A stretch of 64,000 nt of DNA, from NCBI GenBank assembly GCA_017651265.1, contig JAGCDO010000062.1, forward strand, positions 21,728-85,727, written 5' to 3'. Below are positions 34,106-42,395 of this stretch, piece after piece. The translations under genes were made by a program, and so were the position numbers. Source of the stretch: Prevotella sp. (GTDB taxonomy: Bacteria; Bacteroidota; Bacteroidia; Bacteroidales; Bacteroidaceae). Position 1 is the first letter of the stretch. Every line of letters begins with the position of its first letter. The notes beneath the pieces were generated by a model. The model was not told the origin of the DNA. It did no database searches and worked only from the letters and a program-made list of their open reading frames with translations.

Positions 34106-36113
34106 GCCACCAAGAATGAACATGGGACCCGGCGGAAGAGGCGGGCACGGAGGAAGGAACATGGGAATCGCCAAGATGCCCAAGGGCGGAATGAAGCTCA
34201 TCAGACGACTCATCCGCTATGTAGCAGTGAACTACAAATGGTCGCTGCTGGCCGTACTGGTATGTATCCTCATTACCTCGGTCACCACCCTCACCTCTAC
34301 CCTCTTCACCCGAACACTCATCGACGATTATATCCTGCCCCTCACACAGATGGAGCATCCTGATTTCACCCCATTGGCACACGCCCTGATGAAACTCGCG
34401 GCCGTGCTCATGGTGGGCGCCTTGTGTTCCTATATCCACAGTAGGTTGATGATCAACGTGAGTCAGGGCACGCTGAAGCGTCTCCGCATCGACGTGTTCA
34501 GTCATATGCAACAGCTGCCCATCAAGTATTTCGACACCCATGCCCACGGCAACACCATGTCGGTCTATACCAACGATATCGACACGCTGCGCCAGATGAT
34601 CAGCTCCATGCCGAACCTCTTCTCCTCGCTCGTCACCATCATCCTCACCCTTACCAGTATGATCGTGTTGAGTCTGCCGCTTACCATCCTCACCTTCCTC
34701 ATGTCGATGGTGATGATCTACACCACGCGCAAGCTGGGCAGCCGGTCGTCGAAGTTCTTCTATGCGCAGCAGACCAACCTGGGAAACATGAACGGTTTTG
34801 TGGAGGAGATGCTCACCGGTCAGAAGGTAGTGAAGATCTTCTGTCATGAAGACGAGGCCGTCGATCAGTTCCAGCAACTGAACGAGAACCTGCGGTCGAG
34901 CACCTACAACGCCAACCGCGTGGCCAATATCGTGATGCCCGTAAACGGAAACCTGTCGAACCTCATCTATGTGATGACCGCCATCTTCGGCGCCATGCTC
35001 GCCCTGCGCTACAGCTTGAATGCCACACCTTTAGCTACTCCCATGACACCCCTTGTGGGCGAGGTACTGCCCATCGCATCGGCCCTCACCGTGGGAACCC
35101 TCGTCAGCTTCCTCACCCTCATCAAGAACTTCACCCGTCCTATCTCCGAGGTGTCCAACCAGATCAACAGCATCATCAATGCCGTGGCTGGTGCCATGCG
35201 TGTGTTTGATGTGCTCGATGCGGAACCCGAGAAGGAAGAGCAGGCCGATGTCACCTTGGTGAATGTCAGGGAGCAGTCAGACGGTACACTCACAGAGACC
35301 AAGGATTCTACGGGTATCTGGGCATGGAAGACCACCGACGGACTGGTTCGGCAGCGTGGCGAGGTGGATTTCTTCGGAGTTGACTTCAGCTACCCCATTA
35401 TTCAGGAAGACGGAAAGGAAGGTCTTGGACGACAGGTGTTGTTCGACATTGAGATGGACACTGATGCCGGACAGAAGATTGCGCTGGTGGGTGGTACAGG
35501 TGCTGGTAAGACCACCATCACCAACCTCATCAACCGCTTCTATGATATTCAGGACGGACGCATCCTGTACGATGGTATCAATATCAGCAGCATCCGTCGC
35601 CAGGAACTGCGACGCTCCTTGGGTATGGTACTCCAGGAGACGCACCTCTTCACCGGAACGGTCATGGAGAATATCCGCTACGGCAGGTTGGAAGCCACCG
35701 ACGAGGAGTGTATTGCTGCCGCCAAGCTGGTCCATGCTGACGATTTCATCAGTCGTTTGTCAGAGGGTTACCAAACCATGCTCACTGGCGATGGCGGGAA
35801 CCTCTCCCAAGGAGAGCGCCAGCTCATTGCCATTGCCCGCGCCGCCGTGGCCAATCCGCCAGCCCTGATTCTCGACGAGGCCACCAGTAGCATCGATACC
35901 CGCACCGAACAGCTCGTGCAGCAAGGTATGGACTCGCTCATGCAAGGGCGCACCACCTTCGTCATTGCCCACCGTCTCAGTACCATCCGCAATGCCGACT
36001 GGATCATGGTGATGGACCACGGTCGTATCATTGAGCGTGGCAACCACACCCAGCTCCTTGCCATGAAGGGCAAGTACTACCAGCTCTATACAGGAAATCA
36101 AATCACAGCATAG
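34104..36113 (+). CDS. ABC exporter half-transporter with canonical ATPase site
   Basis: 669 aa. A Gly/Arg/Met-rich start (MPPRMNMGPGGRGGHGGRNMG, about 30 residues) precedes six membrane helices (about 50-360). The nucleotide-binding domain carries Walker A GGTGAGKTT, signature LSQGERQL, Walker B ALILDEATSSID with the catalytic Glu, and switch His in VIAHRLS. An extra segment of about 60 residues lies between the membrane and ATPase domains (about 390-430, TLTETKDSTGIWAWKTTDG). It forms the heterodimer with the preceding protein and should carry most of the ATP hydrolysis. Confidence 0.92.
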   Translation: MPPRMNMGPGGRGGHGGRNMGIAKMPKGGMKLIRRLIRYVAVNYKWSLLAVLVCILITSVTTLTSTLFTRTLIDDYILPLTQMEHPDFTPLAHALMKLAAVLMVGALCSYIHSRLMINVSQGTLKRLRIDVFSHMQQLPIKYFDTHAHGNTMSVYTNDIDTLRQMISSMPNLFSSLVTIILTLTSMIVLSLPLTILTFLMSMVMIYTTRKLGSRSSKFFYAQQTNLGNMNGFVEEMLTGQKVVKIFCHEDEAVDQFQQLNENLRSSTYNANRVANIVMPVNGNLSNLIYVMTAIFGAMLALRYSLNATPLATPMTPLVGEVLPIASALTVGTLVSFLTLIKNFTRPISEVSNQINSIINAVAGAMRVFDVLDAEPEKEEQADVTLVNVREQSDGTLTETKDSTGIWAWKTTDGLVRQRGEVDFFGVDFSYPIIQEDGKEGLGRQVLFDIEMDTDAGQKIALVGGTGAGKTTITNLINRFYDIQDGRILYDGINISSIRRQELRRSLGMVLQETHLFTGTVMENIRYGRLEATDEECIAAAKLVHADDFISRLSEGYQTMLTGDGGNLSQGERQLIAIARAAVANPPALILDEATSSIDTRTEQLVQQGMDSLMQGRTTFVIAHRLSTIRNADWIMVMDHGRIIERGNHTQLLAMKGKYYQLYTGNQITA

Positions 36114-36146
36114 TCTGATGGTCAATCACCACAGACTATGCCATGC

Positions 36147-36650
36147 TTATTGTACAATCTTATAACGAATACGGAAGTTTCGCGTTGACTCGTCCCAATT
36201 GGTGCCGAGCATCTCGAAGCGTCCTATCTGCGATGTGGAACGCACGTGCTTACCGATACACGGACACACATCGTAATCGCCGATTCGCACCAACCGGATG
36301 GTCTCGCTGGCATTCTCGGGCAGACGCTCCAACGACAGCAGTGCATCAGGCGTTCCCTCCTCCGCATCCATGATGATGCCGTCCAGTTCGGCACGAGTCA
36401 CGAACTGGAATGTCACGGGCAGATCCTCCTCAATCAGCTCGTTCATCTGTCGTTCAATTTCCCGCTCCACCTTCCTATCGGGCTTACGGTCAAGAATATA
36501 GCTAATCTTACTCTTCTTCCGCTCTATATGAGCATTTCTTGAACGTTCACAACCAAACATTCTCACCATCAGCTGGTTGAGCAAATGCTCAGCCGTATGT
36601 GCTGGCGGAAACTCCTCTTTGTTATGGTCGTTTAACAGATACTCTTCCAT
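36147..36650 (-). CDS. AlaX-type trans-editing / alanyl-tRNA deacylase-like protein
   Basis: 168 aa from the ATG at 36650 (MEEYLLNDHN); an upstream in-frame start would add an unlikely hydrophobic leader. The zinc-site residues of the AlaRS editing domain are all visible: HTAEHLL (H-x3-H) and C-I-G-K-H-V (C-x3-H). It should deacylate mischarged tRNA(Ala) in trans. It converges with the ABC gene upstream on the map and is divergent from the next lipoprotein gene. Confidence 0.85.
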   Translation of the reverse strand: MEEYLLNDHNKEEFPPAHTAEHLLNQLMVRMFGCERSRNAHIERKKSKISYILDRKPDRKVEREIERQMNELIEEDLPVTFQFVTRAELDGIIMDAEEGTPDALLSLERLPENASETIRLVRIGDYDVCPCIGKHVRSTSQIGRFEMLGTNWDESTRNFRIRYKIVQ

Positions 36651-36669
36651 GATTTTTGAAATATGGGCA

Positions 36670-36677
36670 CAAAAATA
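36670..36677 (-). promoter_or_regulatory. AlaX gene promoter, -7 box
   Basis: Reverse-strand TATTTTTG, 19 bp ahead of the start at 36650. Confidence 0.55.
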
Positions 36678-36764
36678 CAAATATAATTCAAATAAAACAA
36701 GTATTTTGCAACTTTTCGTCATCTATGCCCGTCAAACAGTAAACAATAACAATAAGAAAAGAAT

Positions 36765-37439
36765 ATGAAAAAGAGTTTGATTTTGATGACTTGCGTGTTC
36801 GTACTGACAGCATGTCAAATAGATTTAAACAGTTGGGACTCCAAAACAATTAAAGCCAGTAAAAACATTGTTACCAAGGAGTATCATCTTACTCCGTTTG
36901 AAGAGGTGGAACTGAGCTGTGTAGGTGCTGTGGAGTTGATACAAAGCGATACTAAAGACGGCGTGGTTGTGCTGACCGCACCCGAAAACTACATCGATTT
37001 GTATCAATTTACGAGCAACGGTAAGAAACTGGATGTCGATTATGTCAAGAGGAGTGTAAACATCCATAGCAAGCACGTAAAGATCAAGATATATACCACC
37101 GACCTCATCAAGTTAGAAAACGACGGTGCTGCAACGATAAGGATGGACAAACTAGACACTGACATCATCAGGATCGATAACAGTGGCGTAGGCGACATCA
37201 AGATTGGTGGAATAGCTGACGAGGCAGAACTGATCTGCAGCGGTGTAGGTAGCATTCACGCCGCTCAGCTGAAAGCATTGAAAGTAAAAGCAGATATATC
37301 AGGTGTGGGCAGCATTGAATGCTACGCATCAGAAGAGATTGACGGCAGTGTATCAGGTGTAGGTTCACTGAAATACGGCGGTCATCCCAAACAGAAGGAA
37401 ACAAGTCGAAGTGGAATCGGAAGCATCTCCGAGATATAA
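36765..37439 (+). CDS. Lipoprotein with GIN domain (DUF2807)
   Basis: 224 aa. The signal peptide ends in a lipobox (FVLTAC, Cys about residue 17). The rest matches the GIN/DUF2807 beta-helix family of Bacteroidetes: FEEVELSCVGAVELIQSD, then four SGVG-type turns (DNSGVGDIKIGG, CSGVGSIHAA, ISGVGSIECY, VSGVGSLKYGG) typical of the stacked repeat. Function unknown; surface or periplasmic adhesion-like roles have been proposed for the fold. A bidirectional terminator follows. Confidence 0.88.
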   Translation: MKKSLILMTCVFVLTACQIDLNSWDSKTIKASKNIVTKEYHLTPFEEVELSCVGAVELIQSDTKDGVVVLTAPENYIDLYQFTSNGKKLDVDYVKRSVNIHSKHVKIKIYTTDLIKLENDGAATIRMDKLDTDIIRIDNSGVGDIKIGGIADEAELICSGVGSIHAAQLKALKVKADISGVGSIECYASEEIDGSVSGVGSLKYGGHPKQKETSRSGIGSISEI

Positions 37440-37455
37440 AACAATCATCAACAAC

Positions 37456-37482
37456 AAGGGCGATCACAACGATCGCCCTTTT
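37456..37482. terminator. Bidirectional terminator between lipoprotein and amylase genes
   Basis: Perfect 10-bp stem AAGGGCGATC / GATCGCCCTT with loop ACAAC, T-rich on the plus side; the A residues before it serve the minus side, where the amylase gene ends 2 bp away. Confidence 0.88.
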
Positions 37483-37483
37483 C

Positions 37484-39361
37484 TTATGCTTTGAACTTCA
37501 GAACGACAGCTCCAAGCGGTGGGAGCTGCATACTGACCGCCTCATCACGTCTCAGCACTATTCTCTTTTTCTTGCCCGAAAGCAAATCGGTAGCGATGGC
37601 GTTCTTCTCCTTGATCTGCAGATAATCGAAGGCATGGGAAGGAATCGTCACAGCCATGTCAACCGACTGCTCCTCGAAGTTTGCCACAACCAGTAACACC
37701 TCGGTGTCTGATTTACGCAGAAAAGCATATTGGCGTTGATACTGCTGATTCACATACATCAGATCGAACGACGCACCTTCGGCAACGCTTTTCTCTGATC
37801 GTGCGATGTTCAGCACCTTGTCATACATTGCCTTCAATGCCTTCTCCTCCTTCGTGAGCTTCCGTTGCTCAGCCCTCGTCAGCGTATCCACGCACCAATA
37901 ATCGAAGATCGTGGTTCGTCCGTCTTTACCGCTGAAACCCTCTTCATCCATGCCCCGCTCGCCATATTCCTGTCCTGCATAAAGCATGAACGGATTCTGT
38001 TGCAACAGCACGCTGACAATCAAACCAGGAATTCCCTTCTCAGCCTTACCCGCGAAAAAGTCAGAGGCGATGCGCTGCTCATCGTGGTTCTCCAGGAAAT
38101 ACAGCATGTGGTCGCGGATATCATCCGTTGCCTGCCACTGAGAGGTAATATCTGTCGTACTGCGTCTTCCACAAATCACGTCACGGATACAGTCGTACAT
38201 CCCCACCTTATCATACAGGTAATCAAACCCCGCACCGATATAGGTACGGTACTGGTTCGGATCATACACCTCACCGATAAAAAGACAGTCAGGATACAGG
38301 AACTTCACCTTGTCGGTTGCCCAGTTCCAGAAGGCTGCAGGCACCATCTCGGCCATGTCGCAGCGGAATCCGTCTATCCCCTTCCCTGCCCAGAAAAGCA
38401 GGATGTCCGTCATCTTTCCCCACGTGTTGGGAATCGGATCAAAGTGTTCCGACCGTCCCCCAGCATCACAGTAGTCAATGCCATAGTTCAGCTTCACCGT
38501 CTCATACCAGTCGTTCCTACCAGGTTGGTTCGAGAACTGATCGTTACCCGTTGCACGTGCTGGAAGTTCCTCGTATCTTTGAACTTTGAACTTTGCGCTC
38601 GGCTCTGCCGCTTTGCTTTGCAAAGAACTTTGAACTTTATGATTACCATTGTCTATTGAACTTTGAACTTTGAGCTTTGAGCTTTGAACTTTATGATTAC
38701 CAATGGCTATTGAGCTTTGAACAGGTTGATCAATTTTTTCTTGATCAGAAATCATATCATAAAGTTCAAAGTTCAAAGCTCCATGTTCAAAGTTACATGC
38801 TCCATGTTCAAAGTTACATGTTCCATGTTCAATGTTAGAGAGATCCAGCGGTTGCCCCCAGCAGTAGTAGAAGTTATTCTTGGTGGAGAAGTGCATGGTG
38901 GTGTCATCCTCCTCGCCCAGATCCTTCACCCCCTCAGGTTTGCAGATACTCTTGTATTCGCGCGCCACATGATTCGGTACGAAGTCGATAACCACCTTCA
39001 TGCCCGCCTGATGAACCCGTTCCACCAGCGCCTCGAACTCACCCATTCGGTTGTTCACATCCTCGGCCAGATCAGGGTCTATATCATAGTAATCAACTAT
39101 GGCATAAGGCGACCCCGCCCTACCCTTCACCACCTCAGGATGTTGTGTTGGAATGCCGTACGCCGAGTAGTCGGTCTGCGTAGCATGGCGAATCACGCCG
39201 GTGAACCAGATATGGCTCACGCCCATCGCCCTGATATTCTTCAGGACAGTGGGCGTGAAATCATTCATCTTTCCGCATCCGTTTTCGGTCTGCGAACCAT
39301 TCTTGATCCGAGCCGTGTTACGATTGCTGAAAAGACGTGTAAATACTTGATACACTATCAT
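37484..39361 (-). CDS. Cytoplasmic alpha-amylase family (GH13) enzyme with repeat-derived insert
   Basis: About 625 aa from the ATG at 39361 (MIVYQVFTRLF), the canonical start of this GH13 group; the eight codons upstream are AACTTTG repeat. Catalytic barrel motifs: VIDFVPNHVA, GFRCDMAEMVP (nucleophile Asp), LFIGEVYDP (acid/base Glu) and FLENHDEQR (third Asp). The C-terminal beta domain ends at GAVVLKF. There is no signal peptide, so it acts inside the cell, probably on maltooligosaccharides or glycogen. Residues about 174-261, between PLDLSN and GRNDWYETV, are encoded by AACTTTG repeats (EHG-C-N-F, KVQSSKLKVQSS) and are unlike any GH13 segment. Confidence 0.88.
   Translation of the reverse strand: MIVYQVFTRLFSNRNTARIKNGSQTENGCGKMNDFTPTVLKNIRAMGVSHIWFTGVIRHATQTDYSAYGIPTQHPEVVKGRAGSPYAIVDYYDIDPDLAEDVNNRMGEFEALVERVHQAGMKVVIDFVPNHVAREYKSICKPEGVKDLGEEDDTTMHFSTKNNFYYCWGQPLDLSNIEHGTCNFEHGACNFEHGALNFELYDMISDQEKIDQPVQSSIAIGNHKVQSSKLKVQSSIDNGNHKVQSSLQSKAAEPSAKFKVQRYEELPARATGNDQFSNQPGRNDWYETVKLNYGIDYCDAGGRSEHFDPIPNTWGKMTDILLFWAGKGIDGFRCDMAEMVPAAFWNWATDKVKFLYPDCLFIGEVYDPNQYRTYIGAGFDYLYDKVGMYDCIRDVICGRRSTTDITSQWQATDDIRDHMLYFLENHDEQRIASDFFAGKAEKGIPGLIVSVLLQQNPFMLYAGQEYGERGMDEEGFSGKDGRTTIFDYWCVDTLTRAEQRKLTKEEKALKAMYDKVLNIARSEKSVAEGASFDLMYVNQQYQRQYAFLRKSDTEVLLVVANFEEQSVDMAVTIPSHAFDYLQIKEKNAIATDLLSGKKKRIVLRRDEAVSMQLPPLGAVVLKFKA
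38577..38840. repeat. AACTTTG repeat array inside the amylase gene
   Basis: About 260 bp of AACTTTGAAC words in the two orientations, and a ~60-bp direct duplication containing TTATGATTACCA(A/T)TG (38637-38653 and 38693-38709). The length is compatible with an open frame throughout. Orientation flips near 38740: TTGAAC words to the left, GTTCAAAG words to the right, so the array can fold on itself. Confidence 0.88.
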
Positions 39362-39397
39362 CTTTGTACTTTGAACTTTGAGCATTGAACTTTATGA
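39362..39397. repeat. AACTTTG repeat upstream of the amylase start
   Basis: Three units (GTACTTTGAACTTTGAGCATTGAACTTTATGATTA in part) run directly upstream of the amylase ATG; TTATGATTA recurs here as in the internal array. Confidence 0.8.
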
Positions 39398-39406
39398 TTA
39401 GATCTA

Positions 39407-39766
39407 TTATTTTGTAGCTTTGACTATTTTAGTCAATATAGCAATGATTTTGTTGCAGTCATCTTCAATAGACACAAACATTTCATCATTTATGAACTTC
39501 GTTTCGTGCAACAAATCAAGCCAGTAACCTGTTTCTGTTGCTTCTTTCAAAGCAATATTCATTTTTGACGAGAAGTCAGGTCTGCTTTGAGCATTCTTAC
39601 CTTCGAACACGTTAGCTCCGATACTTGTACCAGAACGAAAAACCTGTTTCGACATAATAATTTCGCCTTTCTCTTCTTTCAGAAACTTATATAAGTTTAC
39701 AATCCGAATGGCAAAGGAACGAACTATCACATAAACATCGTTTTCTACTTCCTTTCTCTGGAGCAT
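39407..39766 (-). CDS. Four-helix-bundle protein (23S rRNA intervening-sequence / Avd-like family)
   Basis: 119 aa from the ATG at 39766 (MLQRKEVENDVYVIVRSFAIRIVNLYKFL); a longer frame to 39811 reads through repeat. It matches the S23/IVP four-helix-bundle family: SKQVFRSGTSIGANVFEG in helix 2, RPDFSSKMNIALKEATETGYWLDLL in helix 3, IIAILTKIVKATK in helix 4. Members are encoded inside 23S rRNA spacers or scattered among genes in Bacteroidetes; the related Avd subunit works with reverse transcriptases in diversity-generating retroelements. No reverse transcriptase is nearby. It is surrounded on both sides by AACTTTG repeats. Confidence 0.85.
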   Translation of the reverse strand: MLQRKEVENDVYVIVRSFAIRIVNLYKFLKEEKGEIIMSKQVFRSGTSIGANVFEGKNAQSRPDFSSKMNIALKEATETGYWLDLLHETKFINDEMFVSIEDDCNKIIAILTKIVKATK

Positions 39767-39774
39767 ATCATATA

Positions 39775-39890
39775 GTTCAAAGTTAAATTGAATTTCGCTA
39801 CAACCCGACAAACCTCATGCAAGCTTGGTTTTGCTCTCACAACTCATAAGCTAATCATAAAGTTCAATGTTCAAAGTTCAAAGATCAAAG
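39775..39890. repeat. AACTTTG repeats flanking the four-helix-bundle gene upstream
   Basis: GTTCAAAGTTAAATTG at 39775-39790 and GTTCAATGTTCAAAGTTC-AAAGATCAAAG at 39861-39890, together with 39362-39397, bracket the four-helix-bundle gene. The second copy abuts the fabD stop. Confidence 0.75.
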
Positions 39891-39892
39891 TC

Positions 39893-40783
39893 TTAGGCGA
39901 TTCCGTGAGCGGAAACTTCTTTGTTGATCTTAGCGATCATACCCTGCAGCGCCTTGCCAGGACCGCATTCTGTGAAGTCATCAGCACCATCGGCAATCAT
40001 GTTCTGAACGCTCTGAGTCCAGCGAACAGAGCTTGTGAGCTGAGCAATCAGGTTAGCCTTGATCTCAGCAGGATCAGTGTGAGGCTTAGCATCAACATTC
40101 TGATATACAGGACATGTAGGAGTCTTGATCTCAGTAGCTTCGATAGCTGCCTGCAGCTCATCCTTGGCAGGCTGCATCAGCGGAGAGTGGAAAGCGCCAC
40201 CCACCTTGAGTACCAGCGCACGCTTGGCACCAGCAGCTTTCAGCTGCTCGCAAGCCTCCTCGATAGCCTCAACATTACCAGAGATCACCAGCTGTCCAGG
40301 ACAGTTATAGTTAGCAGGAACCACTACACCCTTGCCCAGCTTACTAACCTCAGCACAAACCTCCTCAACCTTCTCGTCGGGCAGTGCAATGATGGCAGCC
40401 ATCGTTGAGGGCTGAGCCTCGCATGCTTTCTGCATCGCCATGGCACGGGCATAGACAAGCTTCAAGCCATCCTCGAAACTCAGAGCGCCAGCAGCAGTAA
40501 GAGCAGAGAACTCACCCAGAGAGTGACCAGCAGTCATCTCAGGCTTGAAATCCTCACCCATGCAGAAGGCAGAGATCACGCTGTGCAGGAATACTGCAGG
40601 CTGCGTCACCTTGGTCTGACGGAGATCCTCGTCAGTACCTTCGAACATGATGTCGGTGATTCTGTAGCCCAGAATCTCATTAGCTTTCTCAAAAAGTTCC
40701 TTTGCTTTGGGGTTGTTATCATACAGATCCTTACCCATTCCTACGAACTGTGCTCCCTGACCGGGAAATACAAATGCTTTCAT
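39893..40783 (-). CDS. fabD: Malonyl-CoA:ACP transacylase
   Basis: 296 aa. It loads malonyl units on acyl carrier protein for fatty-acid synthesis. Seen: FVFPGQGAQFVGMG at the start, the nucleophile in GHSLGE (Ser about 92), the Arg of YARAMAMQ, and GGAFHSPLM with the catalytic His. Length and motifs are canonical. A tandem pair of promoter-like repeats lies directly upstream. Confidence 0.96.
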   Translation of the reverse strand: MKAFVFPGQGAQFVGMGKDLYDNNPKAKELFEKANEILGYRITDIMFEGTDEDLRQTKVTQPAVFLHSVISAFCMGEDFKPEMTAGHSLGEFSALTAAGALSFEDGLKLVYARAMAMQKACEAQPSTMAAIIALPDEKVEEVCAEVSKLGKGVVVPANYNCPGQLVISGNVEAIEEACEQLKAAGAKRALVLKVGGAFHSPLMQPAKDELQAAIEATEIKTPTCPVYQNVDAKPHTDPAEIKANLIAQLTSSVRWTQSVQNMIADGADDFTECGPGKALQGMIAKINKEVSAHGIA

Positions 40784-40824
40784 CTTTTTACTGTTTTAAT
40801 ACCTTTGATTAATAATAAAGCGCT

Positions 40825-40985
40825 GCAAAGGTACGAATAAGCGAGCACAGGACAAAAGAAAAAGCGTTTTTTCTTTTGTTTTGTCGAGCGAAAGTACCTT
40901 CGACGAAGTCAAAGGTACGGATAAACGAGTGAAATACAAAATAAAAAGACTTTTTATTTTTATTTCCGAGTGAAAGTACCTTCCC
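40825..40985 (-). promoter_or_regulatory. Two tandem hairpin-containing promoter repeats upstream of fabD
   Basis: Copies at 40825-40902 and 40909-40985 share the plan (C)AAAGGTACG-ATAA-CGAG ... A-rich hairpin ... CGAG-GAAAGTACCTT. On the reverse strand each contains TTTG, exactly 19 bp, then TACCTTTG: the full Bacteroidetes promoter consensus. Boxes are at 40826-40833 with 40853-40856, and at 40910-40917 with 40937-40940. Each holds an 11-12 bp perfect hairpin of A/T-rich sequence. Confidence 0.8.
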
Positions 40986-40988
40986 TTT

Positions 40989-41150
40989 CTATTCTACCAT
41001 ACCAGCAACAGGCCCGGTCACTACTGAGTCTTGTATTCCCGAACTCAATGAGTCATTCACTTCACGCTCCATACCCGGACCGTCAAGAGGTTTGATGAAC
41101 TGGCAACTGCTCAGCATCAGGGCTGCAATCAAAAAGAATATCTTTCTCAA
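40989..41150 (-). CDS. Small lipoprotein, 53 aa
   Basis: A TTG-started frame on the minus strand encodes MRKIFFLIAALMLSSCQF..., a complete lipoprotein signal with lipobox L-S-S-C (Cys at 16) and a short mature part (FIKPLDGPGMEREVNDSL...) ending at the TAG at 40989. No ATG is available upstream in frame. It is 5 bp downstream of the next lipoprotein gene, so the two may be co-transcribed. Function unknown. Confidence 0.6.
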   Translation of the reverse strand: MRKIFFLIAALMLSSCQFIKPLDGPGMEREVNDSLSSGIQDSVVTGPVAGMVE

Positions 41151-41155
41151 AATTA

Positions 41156-41560
41156 CTATTTTTTTCGATAAAATTTTAGATATAGGCTATTGGCACTCCC
41201 GTTGACAGGAATCTCATCCCATTCCATCCTATCTTTCGATAAACTAACTATTATGTATTCAAACTCCGTCTGGCCATAATAGGTTTCCGTATTCATAAGA
41301 CGCAAAGTGATACGATTCCCTTCTATTTTGTACCGGAAAGATCCTGTGGCTAATGGCCAACTGCCAGTACCATTAGCATTGAAAGTGAAATCCCACATGT
41401 CTCCAGTGTCATAATATTGGGGATTCTTACTTTGATGACTTGCCTCCCATTCTCCAACTATCAGTTGAGGATTGGAAATATCATCTTCATCACTGCAACT
41501 GTTCAGTCCTGCCATTGATAGGAACAGGATGCCCATCCATAAGAAAATGCTCTTTTTCAT
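41156..41560 (-). CDS. Small lipoprotein, lipocalin-like
   Basis: 134 aa. The signal peptide ends in the lipobox LNSC (Cys about 22). The mature part has the pattern of lipocalin-like Bacteroidetes lipoproteins: LIVGEWEASH, a TFNANGTGSW turn, FRYKIEGNRITLRL, and a closing strand LYLKFYRKK. Function unknown. It lies 14 bp after the DUF2461 gene. Confidence 0.75.
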   Translation of the reverse strand: MKKSIFLWMGILFLSMAGLNSCSDEDDISNPQLIVGEWEASHQSKNPQYYDTGDMWDFTFNANGTGSWPLATGSFRYKIEGNRITLRLMNTETYYGQTEFEYIIVSLSKDRMEWDEIPVNGSANSLYLKFYRKK

Positions 41561-41574
41561 ATTTGTTTGTTCAG

Positions 41575-42300
41575 CTACTCATAATCATCAATCACCCCAT
41601 TCATCATATCCATCATCGGCTTCGCCGCGCGGAACATCCGTTCCGCCTCGTCCAGCCATTGGTCACCCTGGAAGAAGTCATCCGGCACCCGATGCCAGCA
41701 GCAATAATCCTTCTGTCGCAAATACTCTATGTGTTCCCAGTCGCGCGGGAACCCCGCAGGACACGTCTTCAAACGCTCCAGTCCGAAGCCCTGTGGCTGA
41801 TCCCAGCTCGCCACATCCGTAGGAGTCGGGATGCTGCTCTTCGTGTCACTCCCGAAGTATTTCAGGAACTCATCACTGCGCACACACCGCAGCCACTCCT
41901 CCGTATTCGCCATGATCTCGTTACGGCACGAAGTAAGGATATTCGTTGGAAGCCAGTAGTTGCCGCAGGCCACCGTACAGTGTCCCGGTTCAAGATGAAT
42001 GTAGTAGCCCCCGTGCAACGACATCTTTCCGTGCGCAGAGATATACGCCCCCAGATGGTTCTTATACGGCGATTTATCCTTGGAGAACCGCGTATCGCGA
42101 TAGAAGCGGTACGTACAGTCCTTCACTTTCAGGTGAGCAATCGACTCATCAAATGTCATGATGCGCATGATGGTCTGTTGAACCCCCTGTTCAAAGTCAG
42201 CCCTCACCGCCTCATACTCCTTCTTATGCTCCAGAAACCACTCCCTGTTATTATTCGCCATCACCTGGCGCAGGAATCTCAATATCCGTTTTGCATCCAT
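41575..42300 (-). CDS. DUF2461 family protein
   Basis: 241 aa. The length and conserved blocks fit DUF2461 (TIGR02453): FLRQVMANNNREWFLEHKKEYE near the N-terminus, FRDTRFSKDKSPYKNHLGAYIS, GGYYIHLEPGHC and the AWWM-like region near the centre. Function unknown; members are widespread single-domain cytoplasmic proteins. It has its own promoter (reverse-strand TATCTTTG at 42332-42339). Confidence 0.85.
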   Translation of the reverse strand: MDAKRILRFLRQVMANNNREWFLEHKKEYEAVRADFEQGVQQTIMRIMTFDESIAHLKVKDCTYRFYRDTRFSKDKSPYKNHLGAYISAHGKMSLHGGYYIHLEPGHCTVACGNYWLPTNILTSCRNEIMANTEEWLRCVRSDEFLKYFGSDTKSSIPTPTDVASWDQPQGFGLERLKTCPAGFPRDWEHIEYLRQKDYCCWHRVPDDFFQGDQWLDEAERMFRAAKPMMDMMNGVIDDYE

Positions 42301-42331
42301 AATGTTCTGTCTTTCTTCTCAAAACTTTTCG

Positions 42332-42339
42332 CAAAGATA
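42332..42339 (-). promoter_or_regulatory. DUF2461 gene promoter, -7 box
   Basis: Reverse-strand TATCTTTG, 31 bp ahead of the start at 42300. Confidence 0.6.
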
Positions 42340-42395
42340 CTACATATTTTTGAGAAAAAAGAATATTCTGACAATACACGCTAAAATAAGGCTTA

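Noticed and set aside
36651-36722. N-terminal extension of the AlaX-type gene
   Set aside because: The extra 24 residues are hydrophobic and untypical of the family; the promoter box falls within this stretch, so the ATG at 36650 is the start.
39407-39811. Diversity-generating retroelement around the Avd-like gene
   Set aside because: No reverse transcriptase, template repeat or variable repeat is visible nearby; the AACTTTG arrays do not have TR/VR format.
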